Shown one piece after another: positions 42,319 through 50,246 of a stretch of DNA of 50,246 nt. Below the pieces are notes generated by a model. The model had not been told where the DNA came from, made no database searches, and saw nothing but the letters and a program-made list of their open reading frames with translations. Origin of the DNA: DATJQA01 sp041169145 (GTDB taxonomy: Bacteria > Patescibacteriota > Minisyncoccia > UBA6257 > 2-01-FULL-56-20); contig JBEEJO010000002.1 of the NCBI GenBank assembly GCA_041169145.1, forward strand, positions 1-50,246, given 5' to 3'. A program made the position numbers and the translations under genes. Within the stretch, counting starts at the first letter, position 1, and the number at the start of each line of letters is the position of its first letter.

Positions 42319-43899
42319 ATGATCAAAGGAGTTATTCTCGCGGGCGGCCAAGGCACTCGGCTAAGGCCGTTCACGCATCTTATCAATAAGCATCTTTTGC
42401 CCGTTTACGACAAACCGCTGATCTATTATCCCCTGTTGATTATGCGGGGCGCGGGCATAACCGATATTCTCCTCACATCCGACAAAGCGGCTTTGCCGAG
42501 CTTTCGCACATTACTGAACGACGGATCTGAGCTCGGACTCCGGATCACCTACGCCGCGCAGGATAACCCGAAGGGTATCGCGGATGCTCTTGGTCTTGCG
42601 GAACGATTCGCCGAAAATTCCAAGATCGCCGTCATGCTCGGAGACAATATCTTCACCGACCACGAACAGATCGCAAAATGTGTTACGGAATTCGGGCAAG
42701 GCTCCGGAGCGCGGCTCTTTTTGAAAGAAGTTCCAGACCCTGAACGATTCGGTGTTGCCCAGGTCAGCGGGTCGAAGATCGTTTCTATTGTCGAGAAACC
42801 CGAGGATCCCCGCTCAAATCTTGCGGTCACGGGATTGTATCTCTACGACCCTGATGTTTTTGCGGTCATCAAATCGCTCAAACCGTCGAAGCGCGGCGAA
42901 CTTGAGATCACTGATGTCAATAATTATTACATCGACAAAGGCCTTGCCAAGCATGAGATCGTCCGCGGTGAGTGGATTGATGCGGGAACGTTCGATTCGC
43001 TCGCCCACGCATCGAATCTGATGTTCACCATGTCCGCCGAGAGGGAAAAGAGGAGGAAAATAGGGGGGCGTGGCTTCAGAAAACTGACCGCATCATCCTT
43101 TCGGGCAGGTTCGCAGCTCCTTCGGGGGAGCGCCCTTTCTCGCTTGCCGCTCGTACGATCGATAAAGAAGGGATTGCTACAATATCTTAAACGTCGCGTT
43201 CCTCCCTTTACCATCGTTGATGGACACATTCTTTTCCTTGACGAGCGGGATCGTCTTGAACTTTCTACGAGAGGCTCGTTCGAATCTTACAAGGCAACCA
43301 TGATGAAGAAACTGGTCCACCCGGGAGACACGGTATTGGACATCGGTGCGCATATCGGATACCACGCGCTTGCCCTGGCGCGTCTTGTTGGCGACAACGG
43401 CAAAGTTATTGCGCTTGAGCCTGATCCGGTGAATTTTTCGCTGCTCGAAAAGAATATCCGGGTGAATCAATATTCGAACGTCACAGCGTTCAGAACCAAG
43501 ATCTCCGGACGAACCAGCGATGCCGCGAATGGTTCGGATGGCGGATCGATATCGACAGGTGCGATCACTGTGGATGACTTCGTGCACGATCGTTTGAATG
43601 ACACAGTTGACCTCATACAGTTCGACGTCGACGGCCGGGAATGCTTTGCGCCACAAGGCATGCCATCCACGCTGAAGAAAGATGCTTTGATACTCTTGGC
43701 GGAGCATGATCCTGCGGAGGTAAGGATTATGGGCTACGATCCCGAACGAGACTTCGCATTCTTGCGATCCAACGGATTCGAGATTTACAGCTTGCATGAT
43801 CGCTCGAACGGGATAGCGAAGGTCACCGATGTGCGCCAGATGGCCGGCAAAAACCTGATCTGCATAAAAGGAAGGCGGAAAACATTACTCGAGCGGTAA
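42319..43899 (+). CDS. Fusion: RmlA-like nucleotidyltransferase + FkbM methyltransferase
   Basis: One 526-aa frame. Residues 1-238 are a short RmlA-type sugar nucleotidyltransferase: LAGGQGTRLRPFTHLINKHL, MLGDNIFTD (108-113), ISIVEKPEDP-like VSIVEKPEDP, RGEWIDAGTFDSL. After a basic linker (about 240-290), residues 295-526 are an FkbM-type methyltransferase with GDTVLDIGAHIGYHALAL (339-353), ALEPDPVNFSLLEKNI and IQFDVDGRECF. It would make an NDP-sugar and O-methylate a sugar; both activities in one chain is unusual. I see no stop or frameshift between the parts, and there is no obvious Shine-Dalgarno site. Confidence 0.88.
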   Translation: MIKGVILAGGQGTRLRPFTHLINKHLLPVYDKPLIYYPLLIMRGAGITDILLTSDKAALPSFRTLLNDGSELGLRITYAAQDNPKGIADALGLAERFAENSKIAVMLGDNIFTDHEQIAKCVTEFGQGSGARLFLKEVPDPERFGVAQVSGSKIVSIVEKPEDPRSNLAVTGLYLYDPDVFAVIKSLKPSKRGELEITDVNNYYIDKGLAKHEIVRGEWIDAGTFDSLAHASNLMFTMSAEREKRRKIGGRGFRKLTASSFRAGSQLLRGSALSRLPLVRSIKKGLLQYLKRRVPPFTIVDGHILFLDERDRLELSTRGSFESYKATMMKKLVHPGDTVLDIGAHIGYHALALARLVGDNGKVIALEPDPVNFSLLEKNIRVNQYSNVTAFRTKISGRTSDAANGSDGGSISTGAITVDDFVHDRLNDTVDLIQFDVDGRECFAPQGMPSTLKKDALILLAEHDPAEVRIMGYDPERDFAFLRSNGFEIYSLHDRSNGIAKVTDVRQMAGKNLICIKGRRKTLLER

Positions 43900-44010
43900 A
43901 GCGCTATAAACGTACCGTTTGAACGGACACGGAACGGCGAACGGCTTGCGGCTCCTTATTGAAGACGGATGTCGAGCTGTGGTATGGTCTAATCGCGGAA
44001 ATTCAATACG

Positions 44011-45453
44011 ATGCACTACAGCATGACCAGAACGCGACAAAGAACCAAGAAAATATATGAGCTGAGCGCTGCGAAAGCGTCTATTTGCATCAAAAAGAAA
44101 CGGGTTTCCGTGGGAGTCGTTGGATTCGGTTATATCGGGAGCGTTATCGGTACCGTGCTTGCTTCGCGGGGCTTTCGCACGATCGGAGTGGACACGAACA
44201 AGGAGCTGGTGGCGAGCATCAACAGCGGGAATCCCATCATTCACGAACCCGGCCTTCAGGCACTCATCAGAGCATCCCGGAATTCCGGAATGCTAACGGC
44301 TACTACAGATTACGGCGTACTGAAGGATGTTGACATCATTATTGTCACGGTTGGGACACCGCTCGGAAAACGGTACGCAGCCGATCTATCGCATATCACC
44401 GCAGCCGCAAAATCCGTGGCCTCACAACTGCGTCGGGGACATCTTATTATCATGAAAAGCACCATGTTGCCCGGAACGACCGAGGGGCTGGCGAGGGATA
44501 TCCTTGAGCGATCGGGGCTGCGAGCGGGAAGGGACTTCGGTCTTGCGGCGAGCCCTGAACGATTGTCTGAGGGCACAGCGATCGCCGAATTCACTTCCCT
44601 GCCCATTGTTGTAGGCGGCTATGACCAAAAGAGCTCGGTGCTCGTCGCCCGGTTTTGGGAGCTTGCGCTTGGCGTACGAACGATCATCGTAGCTGACCCG
44701 AAAGCAGCGGAGATGAGCAAGCTTGCGGACAACGTCTGGATCGACCTGAATATCTCGCTCGCCAACGAACTCGCGAAGCTCTGCGATGCGCTTAATATCG
44801 ACACATTGGATGTCATACGAGCCGCCAACACGCTTCCAAAAACAGGCTCGCATATCAGTATGCCCGGAGCTCATGTCAATATCCTTATGCCAAGCATGGG
44901 GGTCGGCGGATACTGTCTGACAAAAGATCCGTGGTTCGTGCGACACCTTGGTCTGCGGCACGGATTGAACCTGCGCATTCCCGCTACCTCGCGACGCATT
45001 AACGACGGGATGCCCGCCTACATGTTCTCCGTGATCGAACGATCGCTCGAATCGCAAGGAAAAAAGCTGAAAACATCGAACGTTGCCGTGCTGGGACTTG
45101 CGTTCAAGAGCAATACCGGCGATTGCAGGTTCACGCCGACCAAACGCGCCATCGAATTGTTGGAAAAGAGCGGTTGCGCACTATCGATATACGATCCGCT
45201 CGTGAGCACTGCGGATGCAAAGACCGTCACTAACATTCCTCTGTCCCGTTCGCTTGAGGCAGCGGTTCGAGGCGCGGATTGTATTGCGTTTTTCACGGGG
45301 CATCATGTGTTCAAGACGTTCTCCCTGAAAAAACTGAGAAATCTCGCGAACAAGACCTGCTCGATCGTTGACGGAAGGAATATGTTCCAGAAAGATGATA
45401 TTCAGAAGATCAAAAAAGTCGGATTCCTCTATCGGGGCATTGGCAGAACATGA
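44011..45453 (+). CDS. Nucleotide-sugar 6-dehydrogenase (UDP-Glc/ManNAc type)
   Basis: A 480-aa enzyme with VGVVGFGYIGSVIGTVLASR (NAD site about 34-45), STMLPGTTEGLARDIL, SPERLSEG, and the catalytic Cys302 in GVGGYCLTKDP. It oxidises a UDP-hexose to the uronic acid in two NAD-dependent steps. The WecC-like pattern (LADNVWIDLNISLANELAKL) suggests an N-acetylhexosamine substrate, but UDP-glucose is possible. Two starts are possible: ATG 44011 or ATG 44023; the first ~30 residues are non-conserved. The stop overlaps the next ATG. Confidence 0.92.
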   Translation: MHYSMTRTRQRTKKIYELSAAKASICIKKKRVSVGVVGFGYIGSVIGTVLASRGFRTIGVDTNKELVASINSGNPIIHEPGLQALIRASRNSGMLTATTDYGVLKDVDIIIVTVGTPLGKRYAADLSHITAAAKSVASQLRRGHLIIMKSTMLPGTTEGLARDILERSGLRAGRDFGLAASPERLSEGTAIAEFTSLPIVVGGYDQKSSVLVARFWELALGVRTIIVADPKAAEMSKLADNVWIDLNISLANELAKLCDALNIDTLDVIRAANTLPKTGSHISMPGAHVNILMPSMGVGGYCLTKDPWFVRHLGLRHGLNLRIPATSRRINDGMPAYMFSVIERSLESQGKKLKTSNVAVLGLAFKSNTGDCRFTPTKRAIELLEKSGCALSIYDPLVSTADAKTVTNIPLSRSLEAAVRGADCIAFFTGHHVFKTFSLKKLRNLANKTCSIVDGRNMFQKDDIQKIKKVGFLYRGIGRT

Positions 45454-46457
45454 AAAGAGACCGCGTAAAAAAATATCTCGTCACGGGCGGCAGCGGGTTC
45501 ATTGGCAGCCGCTTCGTCAAGCGGCTGCTTGAAGAGGGGCATCAAGTTATCGTATACGACAACTTGAGCAGCGGGCAGGCGAAGAACCTGCAGGCATATA
45601 AGAACAATTCGCGTTTTCGCTTTGTGCGCGGTGATGTAACCGACAAAGCGTCGTTAAAGAAGGTAATGACGAAGGATGTGGATACCGTATTTCATCTTTC
45701 AGCCGTCGTCGGCATCAAGAACTACATCGCCGACCCCCTGAAGGTCGTCGATGTGAACGTCCTCGGCACTAGGAACGTTCTGGAATTCGCCGCGCAGAAC
45801 GGTACAAAAGTACTCTTCACGAGCACGAGCGAAGTGTTCGGAAAGAATCCGAAGGTCCCGTGGGCGGAAGACGACGATCGAGTCGTCGGCAGCACCGCCA
45901 TTGACCGCTGGAGTTACAGCACGAGTAAGGCGATGTGCGAACACATGATCTTCGCCATGCACAAGGCAAAGGGCTTGCGCGCGGTCATCGTCCGATTTTT
46001 CAATATCTATGGTCCGGGTCAGCCGCCATACTTCGTGGTTTCACAAAGCGTACAGAAAGTCCTGCAAGGAAAGCAACCATTGCTTTACGACTCCGGAAAA
46101 CAAACACGCTGCTTCACGTTTGTGGATGATGCCATTGAGGGTACGCTCCGCGCGGCGCGAAGCGAAAAAGCAGTTGGCCAAGCGTTCAATATTGGACGGA
46201 GCAAGGAATCTACCATGCAAGAAGTTGTGGAGCTTATCATTGAGCTCGCCGGTAAGAAAGGCGAACTGCGATGGAAAAGACTAGATACATCCGCGCATTA
46301 CGGCAAGGCATATGAAGATATTCCCCGGCGTATCCCGGACGTACGGAAAGCCAAGCGCATCCTGAATTGGGAAGCGAAAACAAGTTTGCGAGAGGGACTT
46401 AAAAAGACCATCGACTGGTCGCGGAAGAACGCGTGGTGGATGAAGCTTAAGAACTGA
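45450..46457 (+). CDS. NAD-dependent nucleotide-sugar epimerase/dehydratase (SDR)
   Basis: A 335-aa extended SDR: YLVTGGSGFIGSRFVKRLLE (13-20), FTSTSEVFG, YSTSK (Tyr156, Lys160), VRFFNIYGPGQPP, and CFTFVDDAIEGTL. It follows the dehydrogenase with a 4-bp ATGA overlap, so it may act on the uronic acid product, as an epimerase or decarboxylase. Its tail overlaps the convergent aminotransferase gene by 11 bp. Confidence 0.9.
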   Translation: MKRDRVKKYLVTGGSGFIGSRFVKRLLEEGHQVIVYDNLSSGQAKNLQAYKNNSRFRFVRGDVTDKASLKKVMTKDVDTVFHLSAVVGIKNYIADPLKVVDVNVLGTRNVLEFAAQNGTKVLFTSTSEVFGKNPKVPWAEDDDRVVGSTAIDRWSYSTSKAMCEHMIFAMHKAKGLRAVIVRFFNIYGPGQPPYFVVSQSVQKVLQGKQPLLYDSGKQTRCFTFVDDAIEGTLRAARSEKAVGQAFNIGRSKESTMQEVVELIIELAGKKGELRWKRLDTSAHYGKAYEDIPRRIPDVRKAKRILNWEAKTSLREGLKKTIDWSRKNAWWMKLKN

Positions 46458-47559
46458 GTGCGAATCCCAGAGATTCAATAACGTACTGCTGTTCTTCTGG
46501 TGCAATGGTCTCGTGCATTGGGAGCGACAGAATGGAATGGGCGGTTACCGTTGCAACAGGACACGCATCCCGGGGCAGGTCTTTCGGATAGAACGGCTGG
46601 TCCATAACGAGCATCGGATAGTAAATTCCGGTGTCTATCTCCCTTTTCGCCAGTCGTTCGCGAACGCGGTCACGATCTCCTTGCAACAGCTTTATCGTGT
46701 ATAAATGGTAGACGTGCGTGGCATCCGCATGACGATGCATGTATTGGACTGGAAGTTTTGCTTCATCAATAAGCTTATCGTAGCGTCCTGCGGCGGTCTG
46801 GCGAATCTTGCTTGCACCATCAAGATTCGGGAGTTTGAGCGACAGTACGATCGCCTGAACGGGATCCAGCCGCATGTTATAGCCGAGACGCTCGTGGTCG
46901 TTCTTTGATGCCTGGCCAAGATTGCGGAGCATGCGAACTTCTTCGGCGACTCGGGCATCCGATGTCGTCACGGCTCCGGCATCACCAAAGGCGCCGAGAT
47001 TCTTCGTCGGGTAAAAACTCCATGCGGCCGCGTCGCCCCACGACCCGACTTTCTTACCTTCCCACGCGGCGCCATGCGCCTGCGCACAATCTTCAATAAC
47101 AACGAGTTTGTGTTTCTTTGCGATGGCCATAATGGCGGTCATATCGGACGCTTGGCCGTACAGATGCACCGGCATGATAGCGCGGGTTTTCGGCGTGATG
47201 AGGGTTTCGATTTTTGCGGCATCGATCAGAAACGTCTTCGGGTCAATATCCGCAAAGCGCGGCGTAGCTCCAGCGCGAAGAATAGAGGTGACGCTCGCGT
47301 TGTAGGCATTCCCCTGCGTGACGACTTCGTCGCCCGGCCCGATATCGAACGCTTTGAGCGCAAGCCATAAGGCATCGCTGCCATTTGAAACACCGACGGC
47401 GTGTTCCGTACCGATGAACTTCGCCCATGCTTCCTCGAATTCTTTTACCTCGTCGGTGAGAATAAAATTCGCTTTGTCGAGAAATAGTCCCAGACGTTCA
47501 AGAAACTCCTTCCTGATACGCTGCGTCGGGCCCGTAAGATCGGTGAATCGTACTTTCAT
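46447..47559 (-). CDS. DegT/DnrJ/EryC1 PLP-dependent sugar aminotransferase
   Basis: A 370-aa aminotransferase: VGVSNGSDALWLALKAFDIG, GDEVVTQGNAYNAS, MPVHLYGQASDM, VVIEDCAQAHGA and SFYPTKNLGAFGDAGA with the PLP lysine at Lys186. The pattern is close to enzymes making 3-amino sugars (for example FdtB/QdtB/WbpE-like). ATG 47559 (MKVRFTDL) fits the family; the frame is open 25 codons upstream without conserved sequence. It lies 16 bp after a second aminotransferase gene. Confidence 0.93.
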   Translation of the reverse strand: MKVRFTDLTGPTQRIRKEFLERLGLFLDKANFILTDEVKEFEEAWAKFIGTEHAVGVSNGSDALWLALKAFDIGPGDEVVTQGNAYNASVTSILRAGATPRFADIDPKTFLIDAAKIETLITPKTRAIMPVHLYGQASDMTAIMAIAKKHKLVVIEDCAQAHGAAWEGKKVGSWGDAAAWSFYPTKNLGAFGDAGAVTTSDARVAEEVRMLRNLGQASKNDHERLGYNMRLDPVQAIVLSLKLPNLDGASKIRQTAAGRYDKLIDEAKLPVQYMHRHADATHVYHLYTIKLLQGDRDRVRERLAKREIDTGIYYPMLVMDQPFYPKDLPRDACPVATVTAHSILSLPMHETIAPEEQQYVIESLGFALSS

Positions 47560-47575
47560 ATAATGAAGCGTGGCG

Positions 47576-48721
47576 CTATCGGTGCACAGTGCGGCTGCGT
47601 AGAATTTCTTTGATTGCCTGGACGTAGTGTTCAATCTGTTCGTTGGTTAATTCAAAGGATGCGGGAAGTGTGATACCACGTGAAGAAATGGCATAGGCAA
47701 CCGGATTTAACTTCCGACTCCCAGTCTTGTAGTGCGCATAGGCCGGAAGAGTAGAGAGTGGATAGAAAAACGGTCGTGATGGTAGCCCCCTTTTCTTCAG
47801 TTCTTCCATCACTTCTTGTTTTGTAATGTGGTATGACGTACCTATAACAAGAGAAATCGCAAATGGCCCATTTCGGACGATTCGAGATTCTTCATTGAAC
47901 TGAAGATCGGGCATATCAGCAAAATATTTTTTGTATGTAAAGAATATTTCCCGTTTACGCGCGATTAGCTCTTCCAGTCGCTCGAACTGCGCATGGCCGA
48001 TTGCCGCCTGGATGTTGAACGGCGTGTATTTCGGCGTCGCCTCGACAGTCCAATACGGGATCGTTGCATGACGCCCGTGGTCACGCAAAAACATCGCACG
48101 CTCGTACATTAGTTTATCATCGAGCAACAGCATGCCGCCCTCGCCCGTGGTGAGCGTCTTCGTGCGATGGAAGCTGAAAACTGATGCCGCACCGAAACTG
48201 CCAGCGCGCTTCCCACGATACATTGAACCCAGCGCTTCAGCTGCGTCTTCAATCAAAAATAGATTATGCTTCTTTGCAATTGCCTCGAGTGCATTCATGT
48301 TCGGCATATTGCCATAGAGATCCACGGCAATGATTGCTTTTGTGTGAGAGCTGATTCGTTGCTCGACGCTTTTCGGATCGAGACACCAGTTCTTTTTCTC
48401 AATATCGCAGAAAACCGGCGCGGCCCGGACATAGGTTATCGGCGCAACGCTCCCCGTCCACGTACATTCGGGAGCAATAACCTCGTCGCCATCTTTTACC
48501 CCTAGAGAAAGAAGTAGGAGATGGATCGCCGATGTGCAGTTTTGCGTCATTATGCCGTACTTCCGGCCATGGTATGCAGCAAACTCGGACTGGAATTTTT
48601 CGACGTACTCGTAACTCCTCCAACCGGTCCGCATAGCTTCTGTGACTGCTGCGATCTCATGCTCCGTTATCCATGGATCAGCCATCCGAATCTCATTAAT
48701 GAAAGTGCGCGCTTTCTTCAT
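47576..48721 (-). CDS. DegT/DnrJ/EryC1 PLP-dependent aminotransferase (perosamine-synthase-like)
   Basis: A 381-aa aminotransferase: NCTSAIHLLLLSLGVKDGDE, VIAPECTWTGS, FLIEDAAEALGS and FSFHRTKTLTTGEGGM with the PLP lysine at Lys188. The pattern fits perosamine synthase and related 4-amino-sugar enzymes. It starts 8 bp after the PglD-like gene. TATAAA, which uses that gene's stop codon, lies 7 nt before ATG 48721, so it may also have its own leaderless transcript. Confidence 0.93.
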   Translation of the reverse strand: MKKARTFINEIRMADPWITEHEIAAVTEAMRTGWRSYEYVEKFQSEFAAYHGRKYGIMTQNCTSAIHLLLLSLGVKDGDEVIAPECTWTGSVAPITYVRAAPVFCDIEKKNWCLDPKSVEQRISSHTKAIIAVDLYGNMPNMNALEAIAKKHNLFLIEDAAEALGSMYRGKRAGSFGAASVFSFHRTKTLTTGEGGMLLLDDKLMYERAMFLRDHGRHATIPYWTVEATPKYTPFNIQAAIGHAQFERLEELIARKREIFFTYKKYFADMPDLQFNEESRIVRNGPFAISLVIGTSYHITKQEVMEELKKRGLPSRPFFYPLSTLPAYAHYKTGSRKLNPVAYAISSRGITLPASFELTNEQIEHYVQAIKEILRSRTVHR

Positions 48722-48728
48722 GGCTACT

Positions 48729-48734
48729 TTTATA
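48729..48734 (-). promoter_or_regulatory. -10 element overlapping the upstream stop codon
   Basis: TATAAA followed by AGTAGCC (7 nt) and ATG 48721. The TAA of the PglD-like gene lies inside this box. Confidence 0.5.
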
Positions 48735-49425
48735 CCGATATAGTATCGATCGATTTCAAGTGGCGTGCGGGCACGCCGGCGACCACCGTGCGGGCTGGGA
48801 CATTTTTAGTCACGACCGCGCCAGCGCCCACAATCGCGTCAGCGCCAACTCGCAACCGAGGAAGTACGATGGCCCCAGAGGCAATCCAGCCTCCCGTCTC
48901 AATATGCACCGAGCCTGCAAGCACCGCACCCGGAGCTATTTCCACGCCATCCTCAAGAATACATTCATGATCAACGCTTGCGCCCGTATTAATGATGCAC
49001 TCTCGCCCTAACACAACTTCCGGTTGGATAATCGCTCCGGCAAGGATTTGGGCGCCATCCCCAATCTTCGCATTGTCCGCAATGATAGCGCTTGAATGAA
49101 TAACGTTAATTGACGTCAATCCTTCCTTAACGAGCAGATCGTGTAGACGTAGACGCGCCCGGCCATGTGGGTTTCCAATCGCGATGCAAAACCCAATCGC
49201 ATGACGATTCCTTTCTTGCGTGATCCACTTTTGAAATCCTCGAAGTCCGTGATATATTGGAACGTCGGAAAAAGGCGAGGTGAGACCTGGAGTGTCATCA
49301 ACAATAGCGACAACCCTCGATCTCTGCTGTTCAATAATCGGCCGTACCACCTTTGCCTGTCCCGTCCCTCCCCATAGCACAATTCTCGGGAGCATGATAT
49401 TCGTTTTCTGCCACGAGTGTTTCAT
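48730..49425 (-). CDS. PglD/NeuD-like sugar O/N-acetyltransferase (hexapeptide repeats)
   Basis: A 231-aa protein: IVLWGGTGQAKVVRPIIEQQ (N-terminal substrate domain), then a left-handed beta-helix with hexapeptide repeats (about 105-210: IIADNAKIGDGAQILAGAII, ECIINTGASVDHECIL, the His being the usual catalytic base, GADAIVGAGAVVTKNV) and VAGVPARHL. It should acetylate the amino sugar made by the adjacent aminotransferase. ATG 49425 is chosen because TATTAT lies exactly 7 nt upstream; a second ATG at 49395 is possible. Confidence 0.9.
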   Translation of the reverse strand: MKHSWQKTNIMLPRIVLWGGTGQAKVVRPIIEQQRSRVVAIVDDTPGLTSPFSDVPIYHGLRGFQKWITQERNRHAIGFCIAIGNPHGRARLRLHDLLVKEGLTSINVIHSSAIIADNAKIGDGAQILAGAIIQPEVVLGRECIINTGASVDHECILEDGVEIAPGAVLAGSVHIETGGWIASGAIVLPRLRVGADAIVGAGAVVTKNVPARTVVAGVPARHLKSIDTISV

Positions 49426-49432
49426 GTGAACA

Positions 49433-49438
49433 ATAATA
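49433..49438 (-). promoter_or_regulatory. -10 element for the acetyltransferase-aminotransferase operon
   Basis: TATTAT followed by TGTTCAC (7 nt) and ATG 49425. It probably drives the three minus-strand sugar-modification genes. Confidence 0.55.
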
Positions 49439-49566
49439 TTTATTCGCTTATTTCCCGAGTGGCTACCTGGACAATTAATCAATAAGACCGCGAGGAAAAG
49501 TGGTGGGCATGCTCACATCGATGGGCGACGGTTGTGGAAATACCCGTCGTCCGCTTTGTTTATTAT

Positions 49567-49974
49567 TTATACAATAGCCTCGCACACATCCCCGTTGTTA
49601 ATACCCAGCTGCGCCGCAGTTTTGTCATCGAAGTGTACGCGTGGATTAAAAGCGTGTGGCTCTACTTTCACTTTAGCTTTTAGCTTATGTCCATTTATTT
49701 CTATAGTGACATACTGGGGTATGTGAATATGAGGCTCCTGCTCTACCTCGTAGAGTTCTCTCTGCCGAGGTGGCATCACGATAGCGTAACTTATTCCATC
49801 CTTCTCTATTCTTTCGTGAGCTACCCAATGAGGAGGCACGGACAAATCCCTCTTTTTCGTAACTTTCTTAGCGAAACTGGGACCAGGATGGTAATGCGGC
49901 CTGGACACCTCGCATATCACTTTCATGTCCCCCATAGTATCGGAGAAGAACTGGAAATGCAACGATGATAGCAT
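49567..49974 (-). CDS. Unknown protein, C-terminus faintly PduL-like (135 aa)
   Basis: The frame begins at ATG 49974, overlapping the TGA of the upstream GNAT gene by one base; an internal ATG at 49926 (MKVICEVSRPHYHPG) is a plausible alternative start. It has His-rich patches and ends with PRVHFDDKTAAQLGINNGDV, which recalls the end of PduL-type phosphotransacylases, but the metal-binding core is not evident and the protein is short. Function unknown. Confidence 0.6.
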   Translation of the reverse strand: MLSSLHFQFFSDTMGDMKVICEVSRPHYHPGPSFAKKVTKKRDLSVPPHWVAHERIEKDGISYAIVMPPRQRELYEVEQEPHIHIPQYVTIEINGHKLKAKVKVEPHAFNPRVHFDDKTAAQLGINNGDVCEAIV

Positions 49975-50246
49975 CACGACACCTTATACAAATAATGGTT
50001 GGTTGGATGCAATTGGAAACCTTCTGATTTATACAGTTCGTTTGCCGCTATCCGTGCGGGATTCGTTGTAAGCTCGACCATGTCCATCTTGTTCTCTTTC
50101 GCCCACACGAGCAAATCTTTTAAAATTTCCCTACCAAGACCCCTCCCACGATAGGCACTGTCAATAATCATGTCTTCAACAACAGCTTGCCTCCGCACCA
50201 TAGTCTGCCGAGGGAATATCCACCCGAGACCAATTAATATATCGCC
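49974..50246 (-). CDS. GNAT-family N-acetyltransferase, 5' end beyond right edge
   Basis: The frame is open to the right edge with no start needed inside; the visible C-terminal 90 residues include VVEDMIIDSAYRGRGLGREI (acetyl-CoA loop RGRGLG), LTTNPARIAANELYKSEGF and a final HYLYKV. This is the second half of a GNAT domain. Substrate unknown. It is coupled to the next gene by a 1-bp overlap. Confidence 0.85.
   Translation of the reverse strand, partial: GDILIGLGWIFPRQTMVRRQAVVEDMIIDSAYRGRGLGREILKDLLVWAKENKMDMVELTTNPARIAANELYKSEGFQLHPTNHYLYKVS

Noticed and set aside
1..50246. CRISPR array or recoded TGA (Gly) as in Gracilibacteria
   Set aside because: No regularly spaced repeats were seen; many genes end in TGA within ATGA overlaps, so TGA is a stop.

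Overview
The window looks like a chromosomal piece of a Patescibacteria (CPR/Parcubacteria-like) bacterium using the standard code, with TGA read as stop. The pointers are a two-domain ThyX of 560 aa, an archaeal-type UMP kinase, DUF1189, a half-size SPW protein, a CxxC...CxxC zinc-ribbon protein, very tight gene packing with many 4-bp or shorter overlaps, and mostly leaderless-looking promoters. The lineage is inferred from gene content, not from a marker gene.

Layout. (1) 1-11.1 kb: an accessory/defence island. On the minus strand is a tight operon Res (type III-like helicase-nuclease) - Mod (adenine methyltransferase) - CHAT-family cysteine protease - a large helical protein cut by the left edge. 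A GC-rich region with candidate RNA structure separates it from plus-strand genes for a PD-(D/E)XK nuclease, a 99-aa protein and a large serine recombinase. A strong hairpin terminator and tRNA-Ser(GGA) close the island. (2) 11.3-24.5 kb: housekeeping and envelope maintenance (UMP kinase, DUF1189, HtpX, LemA, ThyX, GroEL/ES, TrxB, glutaredoxin, DsbA-like protein). Three patches of apparently foreign genes with strong Shine-Dalgarno sites and GC-rich terminators interrupt it: three small membrane proteins between htpX and lemA, a secreted HtrA-like protease, and a membrane protein. (3) 24.5-49.4 kb: a large surface-polysaccharide locus (initiating sugar transferase, flippase, many glycosyltransferases, a probable GDP-heptose branch, nucleotide-sugar dehydrogenase, epimerases, two DegT aminotransferases, PglD-like acetyltransferase). 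It includes an RmlA-FkbM fusion and a frameshifted FkbM gene. (4) The right edge has an unknown small protein and a truncated GNAT acetyltransferase.

How it works together. The polysaccharide genes make activated sugars (heptose, uronic acid, amino and N-acylated sugars), load the first sugar on the lipid carrier, extend it and flip it across the membrane. HtpX/LemA, GroEL/ES and the thiol-redox genes serve protein and envelope quality control. The most interesting candidate system is the restriction-modification operon carrying a CHAT protease and a helical partner. In it a protease response may be coupled to DNA restriction; I infer this from gene order and have no direct evidence for it.
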